NCBI GenBank assembly: GCA_002406015.1
Contig: DHMX01000027.1
Span: 25,198-89,197, forward strand
Source of the DNA: Lachnospiraceae bacterium UBA4631
Lineage (GTDB): Bacteria > Bacillota > Clostridia > Lachnospirales > Lachnospiraceae
Direction of reading: 5' to 3'
Length of the DNA stretch: 64,000 nt
In this document: positions 45,038 to 52,995 of the stretch, one piece after another
Layout of the letters: every line of letters begins with the position of its first letter
Numbering within the stretch: the first letter of the stretch is position 1
The notes under the pieces: model-generated
What the model was told of the DNA's origin: nothing
Database searches by the model: none
What the model saw: only the letters and a program-made list of their open reading frames with translations
Translations under genes and position numbers: made by a program

Positions 45038-46423
45038 TCACGATTCCTCTAATGCTATGGCTCCCCGCATATCAATTAACGGAACTCCGGTTCCCCGTAT
45101 ATAATCTCCGGTAATTGTAACACGTCCGATATTATCATCCCTTGGAATCTGATACATAATATCCAGCATAAATTCCTCTATGATTGCCCGCAAGGCTCTG
45201 GCTCCGGTCTTTTTCTCCATTGCCTTTTCCGCAATTGCCTCATAGGCAGAATCATCAAATTGCAAATCTACCTCATCCAGACTTAACAGCTTCTGATATT
45301 GCTTCAAAATAGCATTTTTCGGCTCCTTCAGTATCTGAATCATCATGTCCTTATCCAAGGCATCCAGTGTATAGATAACCGGCAATCGTCCCAAAAACTC
45401 CGGAATCATGCCAAATTCTCTCAAATCTTCGATTGTCACCTGCTTCAAAAGATTCGGGTCCTTATCATATTTATCCTTCAAATCTGCCCGAAATCCAATG
45501 GATGCCTGCTTATTCAGTCTTGCCTTAATAATATCCTCTATGTCCGGAAATGCACCGCCGCAGATAAACAATATATTCTTTGTGTTAATCGTTGTAAGCG
45601 GAACCATGGCATTTTTACTGCCTGCTCCGACAGGAACCTCTACCTCGGCACCCTCCAGCAATTTTAATAAGCCCTGCTGTACGGATTCTCCGCTCACATC
45701 CCGGCTGTTTGTATTCCGCTTCTTTGCTATCTTGTCTATCTCATCAATGAATACAATTCCACGTTCTGCACGTTCCACATCATTATCTGCCGCTGCCAAT
45801 AATTTAGATAATACGCTTTCTACATCATCACCGATATATCCGGCTTCTGTCAGGGTCGTTGCATCTGTAATTGCCAACGGTACATTTAAGAGTCTTGCTA
45901 TCGTCTTTACCAGATAGGTCTTACCGCTACCGGTTGGTCCAATCATCAGCATATTGGACTTTTCGATTTCAATATCATCCATGGTTCCCGTTAATACACG
46001 CTTATAATGATTGTATACGGCTACCGAAATTACCTTCTTGGCATAGTCCTGTCCGATTACATATTCATCCAACTGTGCTTTCATGATATGCGGTGCAGGT
46101 ATGTTCTTTAACGTCAGCTCCGGCTGCTCCTTCTTTTCTTCCTTCTTTTTCTTTTTTATCTTCTGTGACTTCGGGATATTCTGTGCTCCGTTAAAATTAA
46201 ACTGCGACATATCAAAATTTCCCAAATCCATGAACTGCATATTGCTGTTATTACTGAATGTATCAAATGTATTCTGCATACAATCCGGACAAATATAAAT
46301 ATCGTTCGGCAAATGAATCAGCTTTCCGGTTACACTTTCCGGTCTGCGGCACAGATAACAATATTTTTCATACTCCTTGTCATCCTCATTCGTTTCGTTT
46401 GTATCAATTATATCTTTTGACAT
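45038..46423 (-). CDS. ClpX-type ATP-dependent unfoldase (possible second copy)
   Basis: A 461-residue AAA+ protein. The N-terminal zinc finger has Cys22, Cys25, Cys45 and Cys48 (CYLCRRPESV...YICPDCMQ). A Lys/Glu-rich linker follows, then Walker A GPTGSGKTYL, DDVESVLSKLL, Walker B GIVFIDEIDKIAKK, the pore region, sensor region EFLGRLPVIYTLDALD, and the ClpP-docking IGF loop (QASIGFRADLK). It should therefore bind ClpP and deliver unfolded substrates. It is longer than the usual 410-430-residue ClpX and has a linker of KKKKKEEKK. As tig at the left edge would normally be followed by clpP and clpX, this may be a second ClpX paralog; that cannot be tested here. Whether it is the only ClpX is the main uncertainty. 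Confidence 0.85.
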   Translation of the reverse strand: MSKDIIDTNETNEDDKEYEKYCYLCRRPESVTGKLIHLPNDIYICPDCMQNTFDTFSNNSNMQFMDLGNFDMSQFNFNGAQNIPKSQKIKKKKKEEKKEQPELTLKNIPAPHIMKAQLDEYVIGQDYAKKVISVAVYNHYKRVLTGTMDDIEIEKSNMLMIGPTGSGKTYLVKTIARLLNVPLAITDATTLTEAGYIGDDVESVLSKLLAAADNDVERAERGIVFIDEIDKIAKKRNTNSRDVSGESVQQGLLKLLEGAEVEVPVGAGSKNAMVPLTTINTKNILFICGGAFPDIEDIIKARLNKQASIGFRADLKDKYDKDPNLLKQVTIEDLREFGMIPEFLGRLPVIYTLDALDKDMMIQILKEPKNAILKQYQKLLSLDEVDLQFDDSAYEAIAEKAMEKKTGARALRAIIEEFMLDIMYQIPRDDNIGRVTITGDYIRGTGVPLIDMRGAIALEES

Positions 46424-46477
46424 TCTGTCCTCCTGACGTTTATATCCACTTCTCTATTACTACATACATCAGGGGTC

Positions 46478-46483
46478 ATTATA
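46478..46483 (-). promoter_or_regulatory. Possible -10 element of the ClpX-type gene
   Basis: A TATAAT hexamer about 55 bases upstream of the ATG on the minus strand; no convincing -35 sequence was found. Confidence 0.3.
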
Positions 46484-46574
46484 TCAAAAAACACAAGGAA
46501 TTTCTATCTATATTTTACAGCAATAACTGGAATTTCATAAATTTTATGCTTTTTTTAATTCTGTTTTTTTCTTT

Positions 46575-46617
46575 GTTCCAAAAATAAAAGCTATGGACCA
46601 CACACACATCCACAGCT
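46575..46617 (-). terminator. Terminator after the 34-residue membrane protein gene
   Basis: A 9-bp stem with one G-U pair (46609-46617 with 46589-46597) and an 11-base loop is followed on the minus strand by TTTTATTTTT. It would close the pst-phoU-alarmone synthetase transcript if the small gene is included. Confidence 0.8.
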
Positions 46618-46668
46618 CACAAATATGCATCACCTGTTTCTTTATAACTTTATTACAGATGACACTAA

Positions 46669-46773
46669 CTAATTTGCATTTTCATTCTTACCACACAGAT
46701 ATACAAGTCCTACCATAACCACACACAAAATCACAACGCCTACGAGGACACCGATTGCAGGCTCCATTACCAT
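46669..46773 (-). CDS. 34-residue single-pass membrane protein
   Basis: MVMEPAIGVLVGVVILCVVM is followed by VGLVYLCGKNENAN, a single hydrophobic helix with a short polar C-terminal tail. It has an AAAGGAG ribosome binding site ten bases before the ATG and a strong terminator 50 bases after the stop, which supports a real gene despite its length. It lies 73 bases downstream of the alarmone synthetase in the same direction and may be the last gene of the pst operon. Function unknown; a small regulator of a membrane complex is one possibility. Confidence 0.6.
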   Translation of the reverse strand: MVMEPAIGVLVGVVILCVVMVGLVYLCGKNENAN

Positions 46774-46846
46774 AGCTCTCACGCTCCTTTTGTTCCTATC
46801 TGTCTGATACTTATTATTAACTTATTCCTGTATTTTTATTCTGTCC

Positions 46847-47476
46847 CTACATCGTTTCGATTTCTTTCCGAATCCGCATCATGTTCTTGTCCATTTTGGC
46901 AATAATTTCTGCATAATGCCGCAATTCCTTCTGAATATCTTCACCCTGCGTTCCGCTTATTTCCCGCTTATAGCATAATTGATAATCCAGCTTTGCCCAG
47001 AAGTCCATGGCAACTGTCCTGAATTGCAGTTCAACCTTCTTTTGCTCACAGCCTTCTTCACTGTATACCGGAACCTCGACTATCAGATGAAAGCTGTGAT
47101 ACCCATTGCTTTTCGGCTTCTTAATGTAATCCTTTTCTTTTATTACCGTAACATCCTTATGTGCGGATATTCGCTTTACTATCTCGTAAATATCATCCTC
47201 AAAAAAGCAGGTTGCCCGAACCCCAATCATATCATTTAACTTTTCCTGTGCCGTTTCATAGGAAACGGGCAGCTTCTTTCTGGTTAACTTCTTCCGGATA
47301 CTGTCTGCACTTTTGATTCTGCTGCATATCTGGCTGACAATTTCTCTACCGTATTCTTCCGACAGCTCCTCCTGAATCATCTGTAGCTTTAATTCAATTG
47401 TGTTAATTGCATATTGACATTTTGTTCGATATTGTACATCTGCAATTATAGCTTCCAATTCTTTCTTTTTTCCCAT
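46847..47476 (-). CDS. Small alarmone synthetase, (p)ppGpp synthetase domain only (RelQ/YjbM-like)
   Basis: A 209-residue protein with a RelA/SpoT-type synthetase domain and no hydrolase or regulatory domains. Family features include KKLTRKKLPVSYETAQEKLNDMIGVRATCFFEDDIY, the KPKSNGYHSFHLIVEVPV segment (YHSxH) and VELQFRTVAMDFWAKLDY (ELQxRT). It makes pppGpp or ppGpp from GTP or GDP and ATP. Its ATG overlaps the phoU stop by one base (TAATG), so it is translationally coupled to phosphate-transport regulation. This placement is unusual for a small alarmone synthetase. Confidence 0.9.
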   Translation of the reverse strand: MGKKKELEAIIADVQYRTKCQYAINTIELKLQMIQEELSEEYGREIVSQICSRIKSADSIRKKLTRKKLPVSYETAQEKLNDMIGVRATCFFEDDIYEIVKRISAHKDVTVIKEKDYIKKPKSNGYHSFHLIVEVPVYSEEGCEQKKVELQFRTVAMDFWAKLDYQLCYKREISGTQGEDIQKELRHYAEIIAKMDKNMMRIRKEIETM

Positions 47477-48129
47477 TAATTAATCTCTCCATGCTCTCCT
47501 GTGATGGAATAAGTCACCCATTGGGCAATGTTGACTGCATGGTCTCCGATTCGTTCAAAATACTTTCCAATCATTAACAAATCGGTTGCCTGCTCTCCAT
47601 TTCTCTGGTCGGCATTAATCATCTGAATCAATTCGTTTTTAATGGAAATAAACAAATCATCTACTATATCATCCATTTCAATCACGCCCTGTGCCTGTTC
47701 CAAGTCACGATTTACAAACGCTTCTATACTCTTTACTACCATTAAAATGGTTTCTTTCGCCATTTCCTGAATATGCTCCAGCTTCTTGATATATGGGGTC
47801 TGTGCCATACGGATTGTAAGCTCGGAAATCTCTGCTGACTGGACTGCAATCCGCTCCATATCGGTAATCATTTTCAGTGCAGAAGAAATCATCCGCAAAT
47901 CCCTTGCTACCGGCTGCTGGCATAGCAACAGCTTCATACACATTCCTTCTATCTGGCGTGCCTGATTGCTGACATCCGTTGCATATTCTATTACCTGCTC
48001 TGCTTTTTCTGTATCCTGCTTTACCAATGCTGATGCTGCCATTTCAATAGACTGCTCTACCATGCTGCCCATTTGTACCATCTGTTCATTTAATGCACTC
48101 AACTGTTTTTCAAAACGACTTTGCTTCAT
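47476..48129 (-). CDS. phoU: Phosphate transport regulator PhoU
   Basis: A 217-residue, all-helical protein with two repeats of the PhoU fold (SRFEKQLSALNEQMVQMGSMVEQSIEMAASAL and ALKMITDMERIAVQSAEISELTIRM). The PhoU signature MITDMERIAVQSAEI and the final FERIGDHAVNIAQWVTY, both metal-binding-type segments, are visible. It restrains Pst transport and Pho signalling when phosphate is plentiful. It follows pstB in the operon after 46 bases and its stop overlaps the alarmone synthetase start. Confidence 0.94.
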   Translation of the reverse strand: MKQSRFEKQLSALNEQMVQMGSMVEQSIEMAASALVKQDTEKAEQVIEYATDVSNQARQIEGMCMKLLLCQQPVARDLRMISSALKMITDMERIAVQSAEISELTIRMAQTPYIKKLEHIQEMAKETILMVVKSIEAFVNRDLEQAQGVIEMDDIVDDLFISIKNELIQMINADQRNGEQATDLLMIGKYFERIGDHAVNIAQWVTYSITGEHGEIN

Positions 48130-48175
48130 GTTCCATATCCTCCTGTTCTTACTGTACTATTCTGACTATCAGACA

Positions 48176-48925
48176 TCAGCCAAAACGTCCGGTAATATAA
48201 TTCTCGGTTCGTTTATCCTTTGGCATAGCAAATAGCTGCTCGGTATCTCCAAATTCTATTACCTCACCCAAGAGAAAGAATGCCGTCTTATCTGAAATAC
48301 GTGTTGCCTGCTGCATATTATGCGTTACAATAATAATTGTATATTTATCCTTTAATTCGCCTGCCAGTTCCTCAATCTTGGAGGTGGAAATCGGGTCTAA
48401 TGCAGAGGTCGGCTCATCCATCAGAATTACTTCAGGTTCAACTGCCAATGCTCTTGCAATACATAACCGCTGCTGCTGTCCTCCCGACAATCCCAAAGCA
48501 CTTTTTCTTAACCGGTCCTTCAGTTCGTCCCAGATTGCCGCCTGCTTCAAGGAGCGTTCTACAATCTCATCCAGTCTGGATGCATTATGGATTCCATGTG
48601 TTCGTGGTCCGTATGCAATATTGTCATATACACTCATTGGAAACGGATTCGGCTTCTGGAATACCATACCTACCTTTTTCCGCAGTAAATTTACATCCAT
48701 ATTGTTATATATATCAACACCGTCCAATGTTACCTGTCCGGTAATTTTACAGCCCTCTACCAAATCATTCATACGATTCAAGGACTTTAATAAGGTTGAC
48801 TTTCCGCATCCGGATGGTCCGATAAAGGCACTAATCTGCTTTTCCGGAAGCTCCAGATTAATATTTTTTAATGCCTTGAAATCTCCATAATATAAATCAA
48901 GGTTTTTAATTTCAAATTTACCCAT
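48176..48925 (-). CDS. pstB: Phosphate ABC transporter ATP-binding protein
   Basis: A 249-residue ABC ATPase. Walker A is GPSGCGKSTLLKSLNRMNDL, the Q-loop VFQKPNPFPMSVYDN, signature ALGLSGGQQQRLCIARAL, Walker B VILMDEPTSALDP, and the H-loop IIVTHNMQQATR. The run SGCGKST followed by LNRMNDL is diagnostic for PstB. It energises phosphate import through PstA and PstC. Confidence 0.97.
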   Translation of the reverse strand: MGKFEIKNLDLYYGDFKALKNINLELPEKQISAFIGPSGCGKSTLLKSLNRMNDLVEGCKITGQVTLDGVDIYNNMDVNLLRKKVGMVFQKPNPFPMSVYDNIAYGPRTHGIHNASRLDEIVERSLKQAAIWDELKDRLRKSALGLSGGQQQRLCIARALAVEPEVILMDEPTSALDPISTSKIEELAGELKDKYTIIIVTHNMQQATRISDKTAFFLLGEVIEFGDTEQLFAMPKDKRTENYITGRFG

Positions 48926-48982
48926 ACTTGCTTTCCTTTCCTGCTTTCGTATCCGATATTATATATCTGACCGCTCCTTCTG

Positions 48983-49918
48983 TTATTTCTCTTCCTTGCT
49001 GAATTTCTTTGCAATCAATGAGGACGCCAGATTCATAAGCAGCACGACAACTAACAATATAACCGCTGTTGCATATGCCGGTCCCATATATAAGCCCTCC
49101 GAAGAAAGAACATACATATGAACCGCTAAGGTTCGTCCGGAAGACATTAAGCCCTGTACGGCTGCCACTGTACCTGCTGTATACATCAATGCCGCTGTCT
49201 CACCGACGATTCGACCGATTGCCAGTATAATTCCCGATAAGATTCCCGGCATGGCAGACGGAAGAATTATTTTAAATACGGTTCGGAATTTACCTGCTCC
49301 TAAGCCAAAGCTGCCTTCCCGATAAGAATCCGGAACTGCCATCAGGGCTTCCTCCGTTGTCCGCATAATAACCGGAAGCACCATAATTGCCAATGTAAAG
49401 GCACCTGCCAGCATGGATAATCTCCATTTCAACTGTGTTACAAAGAACAACATACCAAACAAGCCATATACAATAGAAGGAATACCGGTCAATGTCTCTG
49501 CCGTTACCCGGACAATTCCGACTATCTTATTTCCACGCTTTGCATATTCCACCAGATAAACTGCTGCACCGATTCCAAACGGAACGGAGATTACCAGTGA
49601 TAACAGCGTCATAATAATAGTATTAATAATTGCAGGCATCATGGATGAATTTTCACTGTTATAGGTCCATTCAAACAAATTCCATGACAGATTTGGGATT
49701 CCCTTCACCAATATATATGCCAGAATAAAAATCAACACCGCAATCGTGATTGCAGCCGCACCGATAACCAGAATCAGCATTATCAGTGAAGATGGTTTCT
49801 TAGTATAGGACTTTAACTTTTGTCCCAAGGTCTGTTTATTAATCCCGACAATATCTGCTGCCGTTTCTGTTTTTGGTTCCTCTTTTAACCCAAAATCCAG
49901 ATTTGTTGTATCAGCCAT
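48983..49918 (-). CDS. pstA: Phosphate ABC transporter permease PstA
   Basis: A 311-residue inner membrane permease with about six TM helices and the EAA-like motif region EALMAVPDSYREGSFGLGAGKFRTVFKIILPSAMPGI. The ATG overlaps the pstC stop (TGATG); the GTG one codon earlier is less likely. It follows pstC in the operon and precedes pstB. Confidence 0.95.
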   Translation of the reverse strand: MADTTNLDFGLKEEPKTETAADIVGINKQTLGQKLKSYTKKPSSLIMLILVIGAAAITIAVLIFILAYILVKGIPNLSWNLFEWTYNSENSSMMPAIINTIIMTLLSLVISVPFGIGAAVYLVEYAKRGNKIVGIVRVTAETLTGIPSIVYGLFGMLFFVTQLKWRLSMLAGAFTLAIMVLPVIMRTTEEALMAVPDSYREGSFGLGAGKFRTVFKIILPSAMPGILSGIILAIGRIVGETAALMYTAGTVAAVQGLMSSGRTLAVHMYVLSSEGLYMGPAYATAVILLVVVLLMNLASSLIAKKFSKEEK

Positions 49919-50802
49919 CACTTATCCCTCCGTTTCACAATGGAGAAGCACAGGTTAATGATTAAGATAAAGACGAACAATACAACACCTGTTGCAATTA
50001 ACGCTTCTCTATGCAAGTCCTGAGCATAACCCATTTCAATTACAATATTTGCAGTCAATGTACGGACACCCTGCAACAGTCCCTTTGGCATTGCAGGATT
50101 ATTTCCGGCTACCATAATAACTGCCATAGTTTCACCGATTGCCCGGCCAACCCCCAGAATAATTCCTGCCATGATTCCGGACTTTGCTGCCGGCAGTACT
50201 GCTTTAAATACACTTCGTACCGGGTCTGCTCCCAGCCCCAGCGAGCCTTCATAATAGCTTTCCGGAACTGCCCGGATAGAAGCCTCTGAGACACTGATAA
50301 TTGTCGGCAATATCATAATTCCTAACAGGATGGCTGCGGTCAACAGACTGACACCATTTCCTCTGGCTCCCAATGCATCCGTAAGAGCCCGAATAACCGG
50401 TACTATTACCACCATTCCAAAGAAGCCATATACGACTGAAGGAATACCTGCCAGTAAGTCAACTGCCGGCTTTACAACCTTGTAAAGCTTCTTCGGACAG
50501 AATCTTGCCAAAAATATAGCGGTTAACAGACCAATAGGAACACCGATGACTAAGGCAAGTCCTGTCACATAGACAGAGCCTAAAATCATCGGTAAAATTC
50601 CGTAAATATCATTTCCCGGCTTCCATACCTGTCCACCGAGGAATTTGAATATGCCGATTTTTGCCATACCCGGTATTCCTCGTGTGAACAGGAAGAAGCA
50701 GATTAACGCTACTGCAAGAATTGACATACAGGCACAGAGTAAGAAGATGATTTCCATTACTTTCTCAAATACACGTTTTCTAGCTGCTTTCTTTTCTTCC
50801 AT
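49918..50802 (-). CDS. pstC: Phosphate ABC transporter permease PstC
   Basis: A 294-residue membrane permease with about six TM helices. The EAA-like loop SEASIRAVPESYYEGSLGLGADPVRSVFKAVLPAAKSGI and the PSVVYGFFGMVVIVP segment are PstC-typical. It pairs with PstA and PstB to move phosphate delivered by PstS. The ribosome binding site is weak, so translation may depend on upstream coupling. Confidence 0.95.
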   Translation of the reverse strand: MEEKKAARKRVFEKVMEIIFLLCACMSILAVALICFFLFTRGIPGMAKIGIFKFLGGQVWKPGNDIYGILPMILGSVYVTGLALVIGVPIGLLTAIFLARFCPKKLYKVVKPAVDLLAGIPSVVYGFFGMVVIVPVIRALTDALGARGNGVSLLTAAILLGIMILPTIISVSEASIRAVPESYYEGSLGLGADPVRSVFKAVLPAAKSGIMAGIILGVGRAIGETMAVIMVAGNNPAMPKGLLQGVRTLTANIVIEMGYAQDLHREALIATGVVLFVFILIINLCFSIVKRRDK

Positions 50803-50844
50803 CTATTTCACCATACCTTAATTGTCATTCATTCCTCAAAGTTA

Positions 50845-51798
50845 CTATTTTACTTCATCCCACTTTGTAAGGTCACCTACATAGATGGACTTAATCTGGT
50901 CTTTGGTAATGTTCTCTAACGGATTATCGTTGTTTACGATGACTGCAATACCATCCATTGCGATAACCGTAGCTTCTACACCCTGCTCTGTCTCAGAATC
51001 CTTTAATTCACGAGATGCCATACCTATATCACAGATACCGTTGATGGTTGATTCTACACCTGTGGTTGAATCAGAGGTCTGAATTTCGATAGATGCGTTT
51101 GGATTAACGGAAGCATATGCTTCTTTTAATTTCTCCATTACCGGTGATACAGAAGAAGAACCTGCTACTACAATCTTACCTTCTGCCTGTGTAGATTCAA
51201 AGGAACCGCTGGCTACATCTACATAGCCCTCATCTACGATAACCTTCTGTCCGTCATCACTCATAATGTAATTGATGAAATCCTGTGCTACATCACTGAC
51301 ATCACCCTTTGTAACAATGTTAAACGGTCTTGATAATGTGTAGTCACCGCTCTTAACATTCTCTGCGGTTGCTTCGATTCCGTCCACATTCAATGCCTTA
51401 ACCTCTGAATTTAAAGAACCTAAGGATATGTAACCAATCGCATAGCTGTCACCCTTTACCGTTGTCAACATAACGGAAGTGTTATTTGTGATTGCTGCAT
51501 CGGTTGTGGTATTGTCTACCTTATTACCGTCTGCATCCTTTTCTTCTACTCCGGTCAATTCAATAAATGCACCTCTGGTTCCGGAACCGTCTTCTCTGGA
51601 TACAACATTAATATATTTTGTGCTGTCGAAGTCTGCAGAGGCTGCTGCTTCAGTATCCTGATTTGCTGCTTCACTGCTGTCTCCTGCCGGATTTGCTGCA
51701 TCTGTGCTTGGAGTTGAAGAATTGCTGTTTCCGCATCCTGCCAGACATCCTGCCACCATACTTGTTGCCAATACTAAGCCTAATAATTTCTTTTTCAT
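50845..51798 (-). CDS. pstS: Phosphate-binding lipoprotein PstS
   Basis: A 317-residue extracellular solute-binding lipoprotein. The signal MKKKLLGLVLATSMVAGCLAGC contains a lipobox (LAGC, Cys22 or nearby) followed by a Ser/Thr/Asp-rich tail. Phosphate-loop motifs VSREDGSGTRGAFIEL and VAGSSSVSPVMEKL are PstS-like. An in-frame 52-codon upstream extension is not translated; AAGGGAG precedes the chosen ATG. In binding order it delivers phosphate to PstC/PstA. This is the first gene of the pst operon. Confidence 0.93.
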   Translation of the reverse strand: MKKKLLGLVLATSMVAGCLAGCGNSNSSTPSTDAANPAGDSSEAANQDTEAAASADFDSTKYINVVSREDGSGTRGAFIELTGVEEKDADGNKVDNTTTDAAITNNTSVMLTTVKGDSYAIGYISLGSLNSEVKALNVDGIEATAENVKSGDYTLSRPFNIVTKGDVSDVAQDFINYIMSDDGQKVIVDEGYVDVASGSFESTQAEGKIVVAGSSSVSPVMEKLKEAYASVNPNASIEIQTSDSTTGVESTINGICDIGMASRELKDSETEQGVEATVIAMDGIAVIVNNDNPLENITKDQIKSIYVGDLTKWDEVK

Positions 51799-51870
51799 GT
51801 TAATTTCTCCCTTCTGAGTACCCATGTACTCAAACGTATATTTTTTCTCAAGTCTCACTTGACGAAAAGA

Positions 51871-51915
51871 ATCATATCGAAGGGATGTAAAATTCATTAT
51901 CATCCTAATGTAAAA
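51871..51915 (-). promoter_or_regulatory. Candidate Pho-controlled promoter region of pst
   Basis: A -10-like TATGAT (51871-51876, minus strand) has no good -35; instead TTTTACAT occurs 8 bases upstream (51885-51892) and again 23 bases farther (51908-51915), about two helical turns apart. PhoP boxes of Firmicutes are direct repeats near TTAACA, so this is a loose match. Confidence 0.35.
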
Positions 51916-51946
51916 TACAGGTAAGATTTTCGTAATCTTACCTGTA
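51916..51946 (-). terminator. Terminator of the ferredoxin/NapH-like operon
   Basis: A 13-bp perfect stem (51916-51928 with 51934-51946) with a 5-base loop is followed on the minus strand by ATTTTAC. It lies between the Fe-S protein gene and the pst operon. Confidence 0.75.
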
Positions 51947-51975
51947 CCTTTCATTACAATATAAAGTTAAAACCG

Positions 51976-52803
51976 TTACAGTGCATCCTTTGGACAATTC
52001 CTTGCACATTCAAAGCAAAGAATACATTCCGTACCGTTCTTTCGCTTTCTGGAATTATCCGTCATATCCACTTCCATCGGACACACCTTTTTACATTTGC
52101 CGCAGGATACACATTTACTTTTATCACATTTTACCCGGAACCGGGCAAAATAACTCATTGGCTTCAAAAATACCGTAATCGGACATATGTATTTACAGAA
52201 TGCACGATTATCCTGAAATGCAACTGCCAATAGGATACCTACCGCATAATACACTACATTTCCTATGATAAATGCCCAGAACATAATCGTTTCTATATTA
52301 CCGACCTGTGCAAGAAACAGGGCGGAAACAAATAGAAACGAAGCAGCAAATGTAACATATCTTATCCAGCCGATTTTCTTCCTTGGTGATTTCGGAACCT
52401 TATACGGAAGAAAATCCAACACCATTGCTGTCCAGCAGGCATAACCGCACCAGCCTCTTCCAAAAAGCAACGGTCCAAAGATTTTTGCAACCGCATAATG
52501 AATGGTTGCCGCTTCAAATACACCTGTAAAGAGATAATACCAAAATCCCTCTATCTGCATATTTTCATTACTGATAAGCCCTAAGTATACCAGCATATAA
52601 AGCCCGACCAGTAATTGCGTAACCCTGCGTGCGTGTTTGTATTTTTTGATAAACAGAAACACACCTAACGCAACCGAGATTCCGATATAGCTGAAATTAA
52701 GCAAATAAAACAGGTTATCCTTCGTAAGCCAGAGCGTAACTGCTACACTTTCAAATATTGCCAACATTGCTATCGGCAGCCAATACTTTTTAATTCTCTC
52801 CAT
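51976..52803 (-). CDS. Membrane-bound double 4Fe-4S ferredoxin, NapH/NosR-like
   Basis: A 275-residue protein with about five to six membrane helices in the first 200 residues, then two 4Fe-4S cluster motifs: CDKSKCVSCGKCKKVCPM and CILCFECARNCPKDAL. This is the NapH/NosR/CcoG-type pattern of membrane-attached electron carriers. A cysteine-rich stretch (GRGWCGYACWTAM) in the membrane part is family-typical. The role is probably electron transfer to a redox partner; which one is unknown. It is directly preceded by a 57-residue two-TM protein and downstream of an aldo/keto reductase, suggesting a small redox operon. Confidence 0.85.
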   Translation of the reverse strand: MERIKKYWLPIAMLAIFESVAVTLWLTKDNLFYLLNFSYIGISVALGVFLFIKKYKHARRVTQLLVGLYMLVYLGLISNENMQIEGFWYYLFTGVFEAATIHYAVAKIFGPLLFGRGWCGYACWTAMVLDFLPYKVPKSPRKKIGWIRYVTFAASFLFVSALFLAQVGNIETIMFWAFIIGNVVYYAVGILLAVAFQDNRAFCKYICPITVFLKPMSYFARFRVKCDKSKCVSCGKCKKVCPMEVDMTDNSRKRKNGTECILCFECARNCPKDAL

Positions 52804-52806
52804 GCT

Positions 52807-52980
52807 TTATTTATCCTCGTGATTTTTAAAATTAAGTGCTGCTATGATACATCCAAATGCACCAACTCCTAACAGGGCAGCTAAAATCCACTGCCTCAAA
52901 AAGCAAAAAATACATCCACCCAGCAACAGCAAAATTCCCGCAGCCACTAACAAACGAACTGCTGTATCTTTATTGTTCAT
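52807..52980 (-). CDS. 57-residue two-helix membrane protein
   Basis: MNNKDTAVRLLVAAGILLLL continues as GGCIFCFLRQ, then WILAALLGVGAFGCIIAALN and FKNHEDK. Two hydrophobic helices are joined by a short polar turn, with charged ends. A GAGGGAG ribosome binding site precedes the ATG, and only three bases separate its stop from the Fe-S protein start, so the two are translated together. Function unknown; a small subunit of the Fe-S protein complex is an inference from position. Confidence 0.65.
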   Translation of the reverse strand: MNNKDTAVRLLVAAGILLLLGGCIFCFLRQWILAALLGVGAFGCIIAALNFKNHEDK

Positions 52981-52995
52981 ACCGTTTTTCTCCCT

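Noticed and set aside
51799..51954. 52-codon N-terminal extension of PstS
   Set aside because: It has no ribosome binding site and would destroy the lipoprotein signal.
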